DNA of 64,000 nucleotides from Acidaminobacter hydrogenoformans DSM 2784 (GCF_900103005.1 NZ_FMWL01000014.1:30825-94824), one strand, 5' to 3'. Shown: positions 54,135 through 62,939, counted from the stretch's first letter. Translations and numbers: made by a program. The notes: generated from the letters alone by a model not told the origin.

Positions 54135-57100
54135 TCGCTGCCCTCCCCATCTCCGGTCTCTTCACAGCAGCCCGGCTCTGACAAATTGTCAGCTTCCGGC
54201 CCCCCGCAGGTTTCGATCCAAGTCGTTCCCTTCAGCTTCTTCAAATTTCTGTAACGATTGCCGCCATAAGTCAGGTCAAACTGACAAATGCCCATCAAAT
54301 CACAATAATCACAGGCCGTCCTTGTGCCGAAGCGATACGGCGCTACATCAATTTCACCCTTAAGGATGTCCTCTCCCAAGGCCGCGATCTTATGCCTCAC
54401 AAATCTGCGGAGGCTTTCAAAAGTCGACGACTCAAGGACGCCGGAGCCGGCGGTGGGGGTTCCATCGCGCTTCAGCTCAAAGGGAATGCGCAGCGACTTC
54501 GACTCATCGTCAAGCGTCGTATCCAGACGCCTTGCCATCTCAAGCCCGCCAATGACGAGGCCATTAAGCTTGAGCTTTTTAAGCAGCTCACGCTCAACGT
54601 CCTCCTCCCGCACGCTCTCCAGGTCGACCATGGGGTCATCAATTTTGAAATAAAAGAGACCGCCTGGCGCCACCTCCGGCAGGGTGGTCAAAAGCGCAGG
54701 GTCGCTCAGGACCGCGTCCATGTAGGCAACAAGTTGAAGCTGCAGACCATGATGTATTTTCGAAAGGTCCAGCGTTTCCGAGCCGGATTTGTAGTCCACA
54801 ATCTGAACGAACGCCATGCCCTCCTCCGTTTCGCATACGTCGATCCGGTCAATCCGGCCCTCCAGCAAGATTCTCTGGCCATCTGCCAGCTCGATCAGAA
54901 TGGGCGGCAGGCTGTCCGGCCGGTTTGCTGAAAACGCGAGTTCGAAGGCCCTTGGCTTGAAGTGGCTGTGGTTTAAATGGTCGAGGATTGTCATAGCGGC
55001 CCTGGTACTCGTTCGCTTGACACGCCTCAAAACATAACGATTGCGCTCGGAATTGGCGAACACGGTCCTGCTGTAACCCGCGACATTTTCGTCCACGATT
55101 TGGTCCATCAGCGCTGCGACGGCCTCCTGGGACATGAGTGAGGCCTCGGAACCATCGGCAAAAGCGCGGAGCGCAAAAGTCTCAACCGCGCTATGGAACA
55201 GCCGTCCCACTTCTGGCAAATCCACTTCGTAAGGAACCACCCTCACCGGCCTGAGTCCAAAGTCGACAAAATGCTTGAAGGGGCAGGCGGCAAAACGTTC
55301 CAGCCTGGAGACGCTGGTTGTGAGGGGCATGCCAAAGAGAGCCTCTGTAGAGGCCCTGGAGAGGGGCTTTGGCCGATTGTTGTGGTGAAAAGCCCTTTTA
55401 AGTCGCCGGGCCCTGGCCTCAAAGTCCGGCTTCGATTCGAAGTGATTGAGCATGGCCGCCCATTCGAGGGCGGGCTGGGACTGCCTGCCATCCAGCCAAG
55501 CCCGCAGCTGGCGTGTAATGGGTGCAATGACGGCGTCGTAATTGGACGCCCTGGCAGAGGGCGCAAGCTCATCCAGGCGCACATGGCGGAGCTTGAGATC
55601 CGGGATCAGCGTCTGCAGCTGATCGAGCAAATACGTCGGCCGCATGCTTTTCCCCATGCCATCCGCGAAGGCACAGCTGATATACAGGGCACTTGTGGGC
55701 TTCGCCATTGCAAGATAAATGGAAAAGGCTTCATTCATGGAAAGGTAATCACTGACGGACTTAAGCTCCAGCTGCGCAGCCCGGAGGCTGAGCTTTTCGT
55801 CGTCCGTCAGGAGGCCGCTGCCGTCCCGGTTCGAAGGCAGGATGCCATCTGCCGCGCCTACGAGAAACAAAGCTTTGATGGGATGGCTGCGGGAATGCTC
55901 TATTTTTCCAATAAGGACGGTATTGAAGTCCTGAGGCAGCATGCCTGTTTCATAGGCCGCAAAGCCGGCTTCAAGGATTGCCCGGTAATCGCTCAGCTTC
56001 AGGCTTGTCTCCGGCGAGACGGACACGATCTGGTCCAGTAGGTCAGAGATCATGTTCCAGCCCTGAATGGTCTCAAACGCGGCTTCAAACCCATTTTGGA
56101 GCCTTATTTCCTGAGTGAGGGCCTCATAGCGCTCACGGATGCCAGCCGTCGTGAGCCAGCGGTAAAGTGACTCACTATAGCCCGCAGCTGTGTCCAAGGC
56201 TTTGAAGGCGGCCTCAAACTGCTCTATAACGCTGGCGAGCGCTTCCCTGAGCGGTTCAAGGGTCTCGTCCTCCACCGGCTGCTTCCAGCGTTTGCCTCTG
56301 ATGCCATTCTCCAAGGCATAAATTTCTAATTTTTCCCACGCGTCTCGGTCGATCTCTGTGAGACCGGTTTTGACCGCTTTAAAAAGCGGTGCCGCAGGAA
56401 AATCCTTCTGGTAAGCTTCCAGCATAGCGAGGATCAGCCTGGCGAGGGGATTCCCTACTATATCACGGCGTTTGTCGTGAAACGAGGGAATCTTGTACTG
56501 CTCGAAAACGCGGGCCAACAGGTCGTCATAGATATCCGGCGCATTGCTGACAACGGCGATATCCTGATAGCGATAGCCCTTTTCAACGACCAGACGGCCA
56601 ATTTCGAGGGCGACATATTCCGCTTCGTCCCAGGTCGTGTCAAAAGTCATGAGCGCGACGCCCTCTGCGGTGCCCTCATAGATGACCTGAGGATATTCAA
56701 AAAGGGCTTTTTCTATATGCTCCAGAGCATTCGTAGGCTCTTCAGCGGATGACATAGTTTCAGCGGAAAAGCCGCAGCCGGTCTCCTCAGCAATCGCTTC
56801 GAGACGTCTGTAGGTTTCAGCCGTCGCCAAAAAAATGCCAGTCTGAGTCAAATGTCCCGGGTCAAGTGTCAGCGCCACCTTGACGGACTTGCAGACTCTG
56901 GCGAGGCTTTCGATCAGTTTGAACTCCTGACCTGTGAAGCCGGAAAAACCATCAATGCACAGGGTCGCGCCCTTCATTCCCGCCAGGGCGTGCAGCCGGC
57001 TGGCTGCCAGGTCATAGCGGTCCTCCTCATCCATGAGCGCTTCGGATTTGAGGGCCTCAAAGCGCTCGTAGACGAGCGCAATATCGTTAATTTTTGCCGC

Positions 57101-57562
57101 AGTGAGCTTGGGCAGTCCTTCCCCGGCGCTTTTAAGCTTTTCAGGCCCAATACCGGAGCGCTTGAGCTCTGCTATAAAATCACCCATCATGGAGATAAAC
57201 CCGGTTTTCCGGTGGGCGGTCTGATACGCCTTGAGACTGTCTGCGGACTCCAGGAGGATTCTCTTGAGGAGCATGTGCCGTCCAAGCTCGTCCAAATACT
57301 GCTGCTGACTAGCTTCAGTGGACTCGAGCACTTTATCCACCAATTTTCTGAAGCTGAGCACCTGAACGTTGAGGAGTCCTTCCAGATTGTGAAAGCCGAC
57401 CAGCTCCCGCTCTGCCTGAAGCGTAAATTGCTCCGGAACGATCAGCCAAAGGCTGCCCTCAGCCGCCTTGGGGCTGCGCTCCTGCCGGGCGAGAAAGTCA
57501 TAAATGCGCTTTGTTTTTCCGCTTCCTGAGCGGCCCGTCACAACTTGAATCACTTGATGCAC
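54131..57562 (-). CDS. addB: ATP-dependent helicase/nuclease subunit B
   Basis: The 1143-residue partner of AddA. The N-terminal Walker A is GRSGSGKT (10-17); the C-terminal nuclease core has VQIVDYKSG, and the four cysteines of the 4Fe-4S cluster are one in ERFAACPFKHF and three in TACDYCDLMGICQFD. Chi recognition and second-nuclease activity are expected. Two GTG starts compete (57562 and 57553), and neither has a strong ribosome site; the longer is given. It is the first of the four repair genes but follows the DUF1461-like gene by only 28 bases. Confidence 0.95.
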   Translation of the reverse strand: MHQVIQVVTGRSGSGKTKRIYDFLARQERSPKAAEGSLWLIVPEQFTLQAERELVGFHNLEGLLNVQVLSFRKLVDKVLESTEASQQQYLDELGRHMLLKRILLESADSLKAYQTAHRKTGFISMMGDFIAELKRSGIGPEKLKSAGEGLPKLTAAKINDIALVYERFEALKSEALMDEEDRYDLAASRLHALAGMKGATLCIDGFSGFTGQEFKLIESLARVCKSVKVALTLDPGHLTQTGIFLATAETYRRLEAIAEETGCGFSAETMSSAEEPTNALEHIEKALFEYPQVIYEGTAEGVALMTFDTTWDEAEYVALEIGRLVVEKGYRYQDIAVVSNAPDIYDDLLARVFEQYKIPSFHDKRRDIVGNPLARLILAMLEAYQKDFPAAPLFKAVKTGLTEIDRDAWEKLEIYALENGIRGKRWKQPVEDETLEPLREALASVIEQFEAAFKALDTAAGYSESLYRWLTTAGIRERYEALTQEIRLQNGFEAAFETIQGWNMISDLLDQIVSVSPETSLKLSDYRAILEAGFAAYETGMLPQDFNTVLIGKIEHSRSHPIKALFLVGAADGILPSNRDGSGLLTDDEKLSLRAAQLELKSVSDYLSMNEAFSIYLAMAKPTSALYISCAFADGMGKSMRPTYLLDQLQTLIPDLKLRHVRLDELAPSARASNYDAVIAPITRQLRAWLDGRQSQPALEWAAMLNHFESKPDFEARARRLKRAFHHNNRPKPLSRASTEALFGMPLTTSVSRLERFAACPFKHFVDFGLRPVRVVPYEVDLPEVGRLFHSAVETFALRAFADGSEASLMSQEAVAALMDQIVDENVAGYSRTVFANSERNRYVLRRVKRTSTRAAMTILDHLNHSHFKPRAFELAFSANRPDSLPPILIELADGQRILLEGRIDRIDVCETEEGMAFVQIVDYKSGSETLDLSKIHHGLQLQLVAYMDAVLSDPALLTTLPEVAPGGLFYFKIDDPMVDLESVREEDVERELLKKLKLNGLVIGGLEMARRLDTTLDDESKSLRIPFELKRDGTPTAGSGVLESSTFESLRRFVRHKIAALGEDILKGEIDVAPYRFGTRTACDYCDLMGICQFDLTYGGNRYRNLKKLKGTTWIETCGGPEADNLSEPGCCEETGDGEGSE

Positions 57563-57590
57563 CCCACTTTTGCCAGTTGTTTTGCTGCGT

Positions 57591-58334
57591 TTAAGCTTGT
57601 CTGGTCCGCCCCACGCGTTTCATCCTTTGGGAGAGTCCCCAGCCTATGGCCGCCACTGCCGCATTCAGCCCAATGTACAAACCAAAGATCCGAACTGCAA
57701 TATCCACAAAAAACTGTTCCTGCAAAATCACAATCAACAAATCCGTTTCAGGGTTGAGCAGCCAAAGATCATTGTCAAAGAAGATCTCGTGGAACAGCGT
57801 AAAATATTTGGTAAAATCAATATTTATCAGGATCAAAAGTCCGCCTGCCGCGACGGCACCAAGGAGTCCGGCGCCCATCATACCTTTATGCACACTTTGA
57901 CGGTCCCCGGCGAGCTGCACCGAGACAAAGGCTGCCAGAGCGAACGCCGCTAAAGCGATCATCCGTATCCGGCCATTGAGAAAAAACAGGTCCTGAACAT
58001 CCACCATGTGGGTCTGCTCACGTTCATTGAACAGCTCGACCTGCCTTCCCTCGCGTTCTATGGTATATTGGAACGACGCCTCCTGCCCCTTGAGGTAGCC
58101 TATGATCATGTCAGAGACGCCCCCGAGCTCCGCCTTCGATAGACCTGTCACCTCAACCGTATTCAATTTTTCGAATTCCTGGTCATAATAGCCGCGGCTC
58201 ATGGAAAATACATCAATGCTCAAACTTAAAATGAACAAATTGGCTGCTGCGGCCATGACCAGAACGAGCAGCCATTTTGCGTATCCCGGCAGGGCAAGTG
58301 CAGGCGAAGTTTGTGGTCTGCCTGCGCCCATCAT
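57591..58334 (-). CDS. DUF1461/TIGR01906-like membrane protein
   Basis: A 247-residue protein with four transmembrane segments (about 21-43, 121-141, 151-172 and 213-235). The N-terminal segment is followed by an exterior loop of about 75 residues; the HMVDVQDLFF segment before the second membrane span is typical of the TIGR01906 family, whose function is not known. The ATG overlaps the peroxiredoxin stop in ATGA, so its translation is coupled to that gene. It sits between a redox gene and the addBA-sbcDC operon. Confidence 0.82.
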   Translation of the reverse strand: MMGAGRPQTSPALALPGYAKWLLVLVMAAAANLFILSLSIDVFSMSRGYYDQEFEKLNTVEVTGLSKAELGGVSDMIIGYLKGQEASFQYTIEREGRQVELFNEREQTHMVDVQDLFFLNGRIRMIALAAFALAAFVSVQLAGDRQSVHKGMMGAGLLGAVAAGGLLILINIDFTKYFTLFHEIFFDNDLWLLNPETDLLIVILQEQFFVDIAVRIFGLYIGLNAAVAAIGWGLSQRMKRVGRTRQA

Positions 58335-58798
58335 TGTTCCTTCAGTGCCTCCAGAACTTTTTCAGCATGCCCGGCAGCTTTGACGCCCCTGAACGCGTGA
58401 ATCAGCTTTCCGGCCTCATCAAAGACGAAGGTCGAACGGTCCACCCCCACCACCTCTTTGCCATACATCTTTTTCGCTTTCATGACACCAAAACTTTGAT
58501 GGGCGACCTGCTCCGGATCGCTTAAAAGAAGGAAATCCAATGCCTGGTTCTCAATGAATTTATGATGGGACTTGATGGAATCCCTGCTGATGCCTACAAT
58601 TTCAGCCCCCAAGGCCTCAAATTCCTTTTTCAGTGCCCGAAACTCGAGCGCTTCGGTCGTTCAGCCAGAGGTATTGTCTTTGGGGTAGAAAAAGAGTACG
58701 AGTTTTTTGCCTTGATCCGAAAAGGCTTTCAACGAAACTGACGCGCCGTTTGTACCCTCCAGTTCGATTTCCGGTACCATTTCACCAACTTGAATCAT
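58331..58798 (-). CDS. Bcp/PrxQ-type peroxiredoxin with in-frame TGA: probable selenoprotein
   Basis: The 156-codon frame begins at ATG 58798, 8 bases after GGGAGG, and reads as a thiol peroxidase to the stop at 58331. Codon 46 is TGA (58661-58663), in FFYPKDNTSG-U-TTEALEFR, exactly at the peroxidatic cysteine of the family (FYPKDNTPGCTTEA). Both sides are well conserved, with GISRDS and SFGVMKAKKMYGKEV after it. A hairpin lies 4 bases downstream. This is best explained by selenocysteine insertion (Sec46). The usual resolving cysteine, five residues on, is Leu51. Read naively the gene appears as a 93-residue fragment or a pseudogene. Sec peroxiredoxins are known in amino-acid-fermenting Clostridia. 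Confidence 0.88.
58637..58663 (-). other. UGA codon and candidate SECIS hairpin
   Basis: TGA is at 58661-58663. Four bases later CCGAA (58652-58656) pairs with TTCGG (58637-58641) around a 10-base loop, GCGCTCGAGT. Bacterial SECIS elements are short hairpins directly after the UGA inside the coding region, bound by SelB. Sequence is poorly conserved between species, so the match is by position and form only. Confidence 0.55.
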
Positions 58799-58820
58799 CT
58801 CACTTGCCTCCCTCATATGG

Positions 58821-58864
58821 ATGACGCCAGTCATCCCCGCTTAGCACGGGGCGACTGACGTCAT
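58821..58864. other. Strong hairpin between the phosphofructokinase and peroxiredoxin genes
   Basis: ATGACG..CAGTC..CCCCG pairs with CGGGG..GACTG..CGTCAT (about 16 pairs, 7-base loop). It lies 76 bases past the phosphofructokinase stop and 23 bases before the peroxiredoxin start. On the minus strand no T-run follows, so it may be a transcript-end or leader structure. Confidence 0.6.
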
Positions 58865-58924
58865 TTTGACATTTTTGATATTATTTTTGTTTATGATGCT
58901 TCTCATTTTTTCTGTTATCTTAGT

Positions 58925-58937
58925 CGGGACTGTCCCG
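58925..58937. repeat. Short copy of the GGGAC/GTCCC palindrome
   Basis: CGGGAC-T-GTCCCG is a perfect palindrome directly after the phosphofructokinase gene and shares its core with the 25-bp palindrome at 8782-8806. Confidence 0.6.
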
Positions 58938-58939
58938 GC

Positions 58940-60157
58940 CTATTTGAAGACGACCTTGTCAACTTTTGGCGCCCTCAGACGATGGGCTTGCTCAAAGCCA
59001 GAGCCTATAAGCGGTCTGAGATAATACTTGAAGTCATCCGTAACGTGGTTCCCCGCCAAATTAATAAACTCATCCGGCATCAGACGGGTCTTCGCCGCGA
59101 CGGTTTCAAGGGGCACCAGCTTGTAGTCCACTGAGTAAAAGCCGGTTCTTTCAATGGCAATCGAACCGTCAACGCGGTTCCAGATCGCGAACTGCGCAGC
59201 TTTTTCTCCGACTTCCCTGGCTTCTCTCTGGTCAACATCTGAAACGCAGCCCAGGAAGGATCTCTGCAGGTAGCCAAAAGTATCCGCCCTGACCCGGCTG
59301 ATGTTGAGCCGCGTTTTGACGAGGTCTGCCAGAAAATCTCCGAGTACGCCGGAGCCTGAAAGCTGGACGTTGCCATGTGCGTCAAATTCCTGCTTCATGC
59401 CTGAGAGCTGGCTGACCGGTGTCTTGTTCTTGTCTACAATGCCTTCGGAGACTGCCACGATGCAGCGTCCATACTTGTCGTAGACTTCTTTGACATCCTT
59501 GAGGAAGTCATCAATGTCGAAAATACGCTCCGGCAAGTAGACAAGATGCGGCCCATCATCCGGATATTTCTGAGCCAGGGAGGCAGCTGCGGTCAGGAAT
59601 CCTGCCGAGCGTCCCATGACGACACCTATGTAGACCCCGCCCATAGCACGGTTATCCAGATTGACGCCTGAAAACGCGCTGGCGACATAGCGTGCTGCTG
59701 AGCCATAGCCCGGCGTGTGGTCATTCATCATCAAATCGTTGTCTACCGTCTTTGGAATGTGGATCGCCCGGAACTCATAGTTGGCGATTTCCGCATAGTG
59801 GTTGACAATCCGGACCGTATCACTGGAGTCATTCCCACCTATATAGAAGAAGTAGCGAATGTCATGACCCTTCATGATTTCAAACATTTCGCGGCAGAAT
59901 TTCTCATCCGGTTTGATCCGCGTTGACAATAAGGCTGAAGACGGTGTTTTCGCCACTTGCTCCAGGTTATGGGTCGTCTCCTGTGTCAGATCGAGAAAAT
60001 TCTCGTTGACAATGCCCTCCACACCATGCTCAGCGCCATAAACCTTAGTGACCTGGCTAAATTTTCTGCTTTCCAAAACCGCGCCCACCAAAGACTGATT
60101 GATGACTGCCGTTGGTCCGCCGCCTTGAGCGACGAGGACTTTACCTCTTAATTCCAT
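58940..60157 (-). CDS. Phosphofructokinase, pyrophosphate-dependent type
   Basis: A 405-residue group II/III phosphofructokinase. The nucleotide loop reads GGGPTAVIN; the key site is GGNDSSDT (107-114), where the second acidic/amide pair at 109-110 replaces the GDG of ATP enzymes, and PKTVDND (135-141) has the lysine (136) of PPi enzymes. It would phosphorylate fructose 6-phosphate reversibly with PPi. Some members use ATP or polyphosphate, so the donor is not fully settled. The ATG follows GGGAGG by 9 bases. It stands 103 bases after the M32 peptidase gene. Confidence 0.9.
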   Translation of the reverse strand: MELRGKVLVAQGGGPTAVINQSLVGAVLESRKFSQVTKVYGAEHGVEGIVNENFLDLTQETTHNLEQVAKTPSSALLSTRIKPDEKFCREMFEIMKGHDIRYFFYIGGNDSSDTVRIVNHYAEIANYEFRAIHIPKTVDNDLMMNDHTPGYGSAARYVASAFSGVNLDNRAMGGVYIGVVMGRSAGFLTAAASLAQKYPDDGPHLVYLPERIFDIDDFLKDVKEVYDKYGRCIVAVSEGIVDKNKTPVSQLSGMKQEFDAHGNVQLSGSGVLGDFLADLVKTRLNISRVRADTFGYLQRSFLGCVSDVDQREAREVGEKAAQFAIWNRVDGSIAIERTGFYSVDYKLVPLETVAAKTRLMPDEFINLAGNHVTDDFKYYLRPLIGSGFEQAHRLRAPKVDKVVFK

Positions 60158-60259
60158 AAACTTACGCCTCCCTCAAATGACATTTGAAATATTGATACCC
60201 TAAATTGTCTTCATATGACAGTTGGTTTTAAAATTTGTGCAACGCATTGCGTGTTGTCC

Positions 60260-61834
60260 TTACCTGAGTCCGTACCGTTTTTCATACTTCGACTTCAAAT
60301 CCTGAATATAGTAACGCGGATCAAAAGCTTCCCCTGTTGCTTCCAGGATGACCTGTTCAGGCTTCAGCCGTTTTCCGTGGGCGTGAACCCTGAATTTCAA
60401 CCATTCCAGTATTTCTCCAAAGTCCAGCGTCCTGAGGGACCGGTCAATGTCGACCTCTTGTCCCATGAAATGGAGCAGCTGCGAAGCATAGGCATTCCCA
60501 AGTGCATAAGAAGGAAAATAACCGATCAGTCCCGCTGCCCAGTGGACATCTTGCAGCACACCCTCACCATGGTGCGCCGGCACTACCCCAAGGTATGCGC
60601 GCATAAGCCTGTCCCAGGCCTCCGGAAGGGCTTCAACTTCAAGCGCACCTTCGAAAATGGCCTTCTCCAGCTCATACCGTACCATGATGTGCAGTGGGTA
60701 AGTCAATTCATCTGCCTCTATTCTTATCAATGTGGGCTCTACCCGGTTGATCGCTTCAACGAAGGCATCCAGCGAAATATCATCCAGCGCCGGGCTGAAG
60801 CTTTCCTTCATTTCACCGTAAAGACCAGACCAAAAAGAGCTGCTCCGGCCAAAAGCGTTTTCGAACATTCGAGCTTGGGACTCGTGAACCGCTGAGGACG
60901 AACCGTTATCCAGCCCCGTATTGGCAAGTTCCCTTTCAAAGTTCTGCTCATAGATGCCGTGGCCACCCTCGTGGAGGACACTGAAAATGGCCGAGACAAA
61001 CTCATTTTCGTAATAATGGGTCGTCATACGCACATCATCAATGGACATGGCATTTGTAAACGGATGCTCACTTTCACCAAGAAATCCCCTGCTCAGGTCA
61101 AAACCCGAAACCTCAAGCAGTCGTTTGGCAAACCTTTTCTGCTTTTCTCTTGGGACTGTTCTTGAAAGAAACCCATAGCGCTCTGGGCTGCTTGTGAGTT
61201 TTTCTCTGATCGCCGCAAGGAGTGGTACGATTTCATCCCTGAGCTGGCCAAAAAAATGGTCCAGCTTTTCAACCGTCATACCCGGTTCGAACATCTCGAT
61301 CCAGGCATCATAAGGATGTTTTTCATAACCAATGTACTCAGAAAACTTCCTCGCCGTATCAAAGATGAATTGATAATGCTGTTTGCAGCTGTCAAAGTCG
61401 CCGGACCGCTTGGCTTCTTCCCACTCTGCCTCAGATTTTGAGATGTAAGTCATAAAGGCTGTGTATTCATCCTTGGGGATTTTTTCGATTCGGGCCAGCT
61501 CAACCAGCCACTCCCGTGCAATATCACCCTCAAGGCTGTCCGGTTCCAGTGAAAACTCATTGAGAAGCGTCCTGAACTCAGGCGCCATGAGATACCTATA
61601 GTGTTCGCGGGTCAGGACACCGTAGCCTTTACTTCTAAAACTTACGCCGGCAGCGGGAGCGCCGCAAACCGACTGATCCCAATTGATGGTATTCATTGCC
61701 AGGCGGTAAGCGGACAGGATTTCGAGGTATTCATACAGCCTTTGCTTCGTATTTGAGCCCTCGTCAGGCATATCAGGCGTATCAGACGTATCAGACGTAT
61801 CAGACGTATCAGGCCTATCAGGTGACCTCTTCAT
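60260..61834 (-). CDS. M32 family carboxypeptidase (thermostable carboxypeptidase type)
   Basis: A 524-residue zinc metallocarboxypeptidase. The active site is HEGGH at 288-292 with HESQARMFEN downstream, and the DIR/GDVHW-like C-terminal helices typical of M32. The N-terminus is unusual: residues 9-24 form a Thr/Ser/Asp repeat (DTSDTSDTSDTPDMPD) encoded by tandem 9-bp units, just before the conserved YEYLEILSAYR start of the family fold. The ATG at 61834 follows GGAG by 10 bases and lies 5 bases beyond the oxidase stop, so the two genes are linked. A family member without the tail would start near residue 28. Confidence 0.92.
   Translation of the reverse strand: MKRSPDRPDTSDTSDTSDTPDMPDEGSNTKQRLYEYLEILSAYRLAMNTINWDQSVCGAPAAGVSFRSKGYGVLTREHYRYLMAPEFRTLLNEFSLEPDSLEGDIAREWLVELARIEKIPKDEYTAFMTYISKSEAEWEEAKRSGDFDSCKQHYQFIFDTARKFSEYIGYEKHPYDAWIEMFEPGMTVEKLDHFFGQLRDEIVPLLAAIREKLTSSPERYGFLSRTVPREKQKRFAKRLLEVSGFDLSRGFLGESEHPFTNAMSIDDVRMTTHYYENEFVSAIFSVLHEGGHGIYEQNFERELANTGLDNGSSSAVHESQARMFENAFGRSSSFWSGLYGEMKESFSPALDDISLDAFVEAINRVEPTLIRIEADELTYPLHIMVRYELEKAIFEGALEVEALPEAWDRLMRAYLGVVPAHHGEGVLQDVHWAAGLIGYFPSYALGNAYASQLLHFMGQEVDIDRSLRTLDFGEILEWLKFRVHAHGKRLKPEQVILEATGEAFDPRYYIQDLKSKYEKRYGLR
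61764..61826. repeat. Seven near-identical tandem 9-bp units at the start of the M32 gene
   Basis: TCAGRCRTA-type units repeat at 61764, 61773, 61782, 61791, 61800, 61809 and 61818; the three at 61782, 61791 and 61800 are identical (TCAGACGTA). Nine is a multiple of three, so copy changes would keep the frame and only alter the length of the acidic tail. The unit overlaps the first codons of the gene. Confidence 0.9.
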
Positions 61835-61838
61835 AGGA

Positions 61839-62867
61839 TCAGCGCTCCAGCTTTGCGCAAACTTTTTCCCGTGTAATTTCCTCAATGGTCCCTGCCCCCG
61901 TCATCAGCATAGCCTCGGAAAGCTCCGCTTTGACCTTGTTCAAATAAAGCTGGACGCCTTCTTCTGCACCGCCGTAAATGGCATAAGCGAACGGACGCCC
62001 TATGAGAACGCCTTGAGCGCCCAGCGCAATAGCTTTGAAAACGTCAAGTCCTGTCCTGACCCCCCCGTCAATCAATATGGTCATCTTTCCACCAACCGCT
62101 TCCACAATCTCAGGAAGCACCTCAATTGTGGAAGGTGTCTCATCCAATACCCGGCCGCCATGATTGGATACGACTATGCCGCTGGCACCTGCTTCTAAAG
62201 CCTTTCTTGCACCTTCTGCAGTCATGATCCCTTTTAGCACAAAAGGTACTTTGATCTGAGCGATTATTTTCGAGAGGGTCTCCACGGACATAGGCGCTAC
62301 CGGCTTGCCTTGAGCCGCCAATATAGACAGTCCGGCAGCATCAATATCCATTGCTACGGCAAACGCCCCTGAAGCTTCAGCCATCTTTGCTTTATTGAGC
62401 ACCTCTTCATAACTCCAAGGCTTAATGGTTGGGATCCCCCAGCCCTCCAGCTCATAAATGGCCTCTATGGTGCCCTGGAAAACCTCATCCTTGACGCCGT
62501 CCCCTGTAAAAGCAGCTGTCCCCGCTTTGTGGCAGCCACTCAGCAGCGCACTGGAATAGGACAGGTCATCATAGGCGTCGCTGTAATGCAGGCCCACTGC
62601 GCCTATGGGTGCCGCAAACACCGGCAAGGCTACTTTTTTCCCAAATAGTGTCGTTTCTGTTGATACCGCTTTTGGCTCGTAAATTGTATCCATTTGAAGC
62701 CGGACTTTCTTTAAATCCTGATAGCTTCTGATAAAGCCAAGCCCTGAACCTTTGCCGCCCGGTCCCGGGATCATGCCCCTGCAGGCAATGCCATTGCACT
62801 CCGGGCAGACCTTACAGTAAGGTCCTATGTTCTGCTTCGCGTTATTCAGTACTTCCTGATAATTCAT
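61839..62867 (-). CDS. FMN-dependent alpha-hydroxy-acid oxidase family protein with N-terminal cysteine cluster
   Basis: The 342-residue protein has the glycolate/lactate oxidase fold: the FMN lysine Lys212 in FVLKGIM, the catalytic base His236 with Arg239 in SNHGGRVLD, and phosphate-binding DGGVRTG and GRPFAYA. It would oxidise a 2-hydroxy acid such as lactate. The N-terminus carries C18-x2-C21-x2-C24-x4-C29, which is absent from classical oxidases and suggests a metal or Fe-S site; this may be a dehydrogenase in an anaerobe. The ATG follows AAGGGGTGG. It leads the oxidase-M32 pair and is driven by a TGTTATACT extended -10. Confidence 0.85.
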   Translation of the reverse strand: MNYQEVLNNAKQNIGPYCKVCPECNGIACRGMIPGPGGKGSGLGFIRSYQDLKKVRLQMDTIYEPKAVSTETTLFGKKVALPVFAAPIGAVGLHYSDAYDDLSYSSALLSGCHKAGTAAFTGDGVKDEVFQGTIEAIYELEGWGIPTIKPWSYEEVLNKAKMAEASGAFAVAMDIDAAGLSILAAQGKPVAPMSVETLSKIIAQIKVPFVLKGIMTAEGARKALEAGASGIVVSNHGGRVLDETPSTIEVLPEIVEAVGGKMTILIDGGVRTGLDVFKAIALGAQGVLIGRPFAYAIYGGAEEGVQLYLNKVKAELSEAMLMTGAGTIEEITREKVCAKLER

Positions 62868-62930
62868 TGATCAGCCACCCCTTCAATTGGACTTGAGGTT
62901 AAAATGACGCAAAAAATCTTACTCTCTAAA

Positions 62931-62939
62931 AGTATAACA
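62931..62939 (-). promoter_or_regulatory. Extended -10 promoter of the oxidase gene
   Basis: On the minus strand TGTTATACT is an extended -10 element (TG-N-TATACT). The -35 region (TGTCAT) is weak. It lies 64 bases before the start codon. Confidence 0.5.

Noticed and set aside
56852..57529. 225-residue open frame on the plus strand
   Set aside because: Antisense to addB and without any recognisable domain.
58331..58612. A separate 93-residue peroxiredoxin fragment or pseudogene
   Set aside because: The frame continues upstream through one TGA to a good ATG and ribosome site, and the TGA is at the active-site cysteine. Selenocysteine reading explains all parts.
61764..61826. CRISPR-like repeat
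   Set aside because: Units are 9 bp with no spacers and lie in a coding frame.
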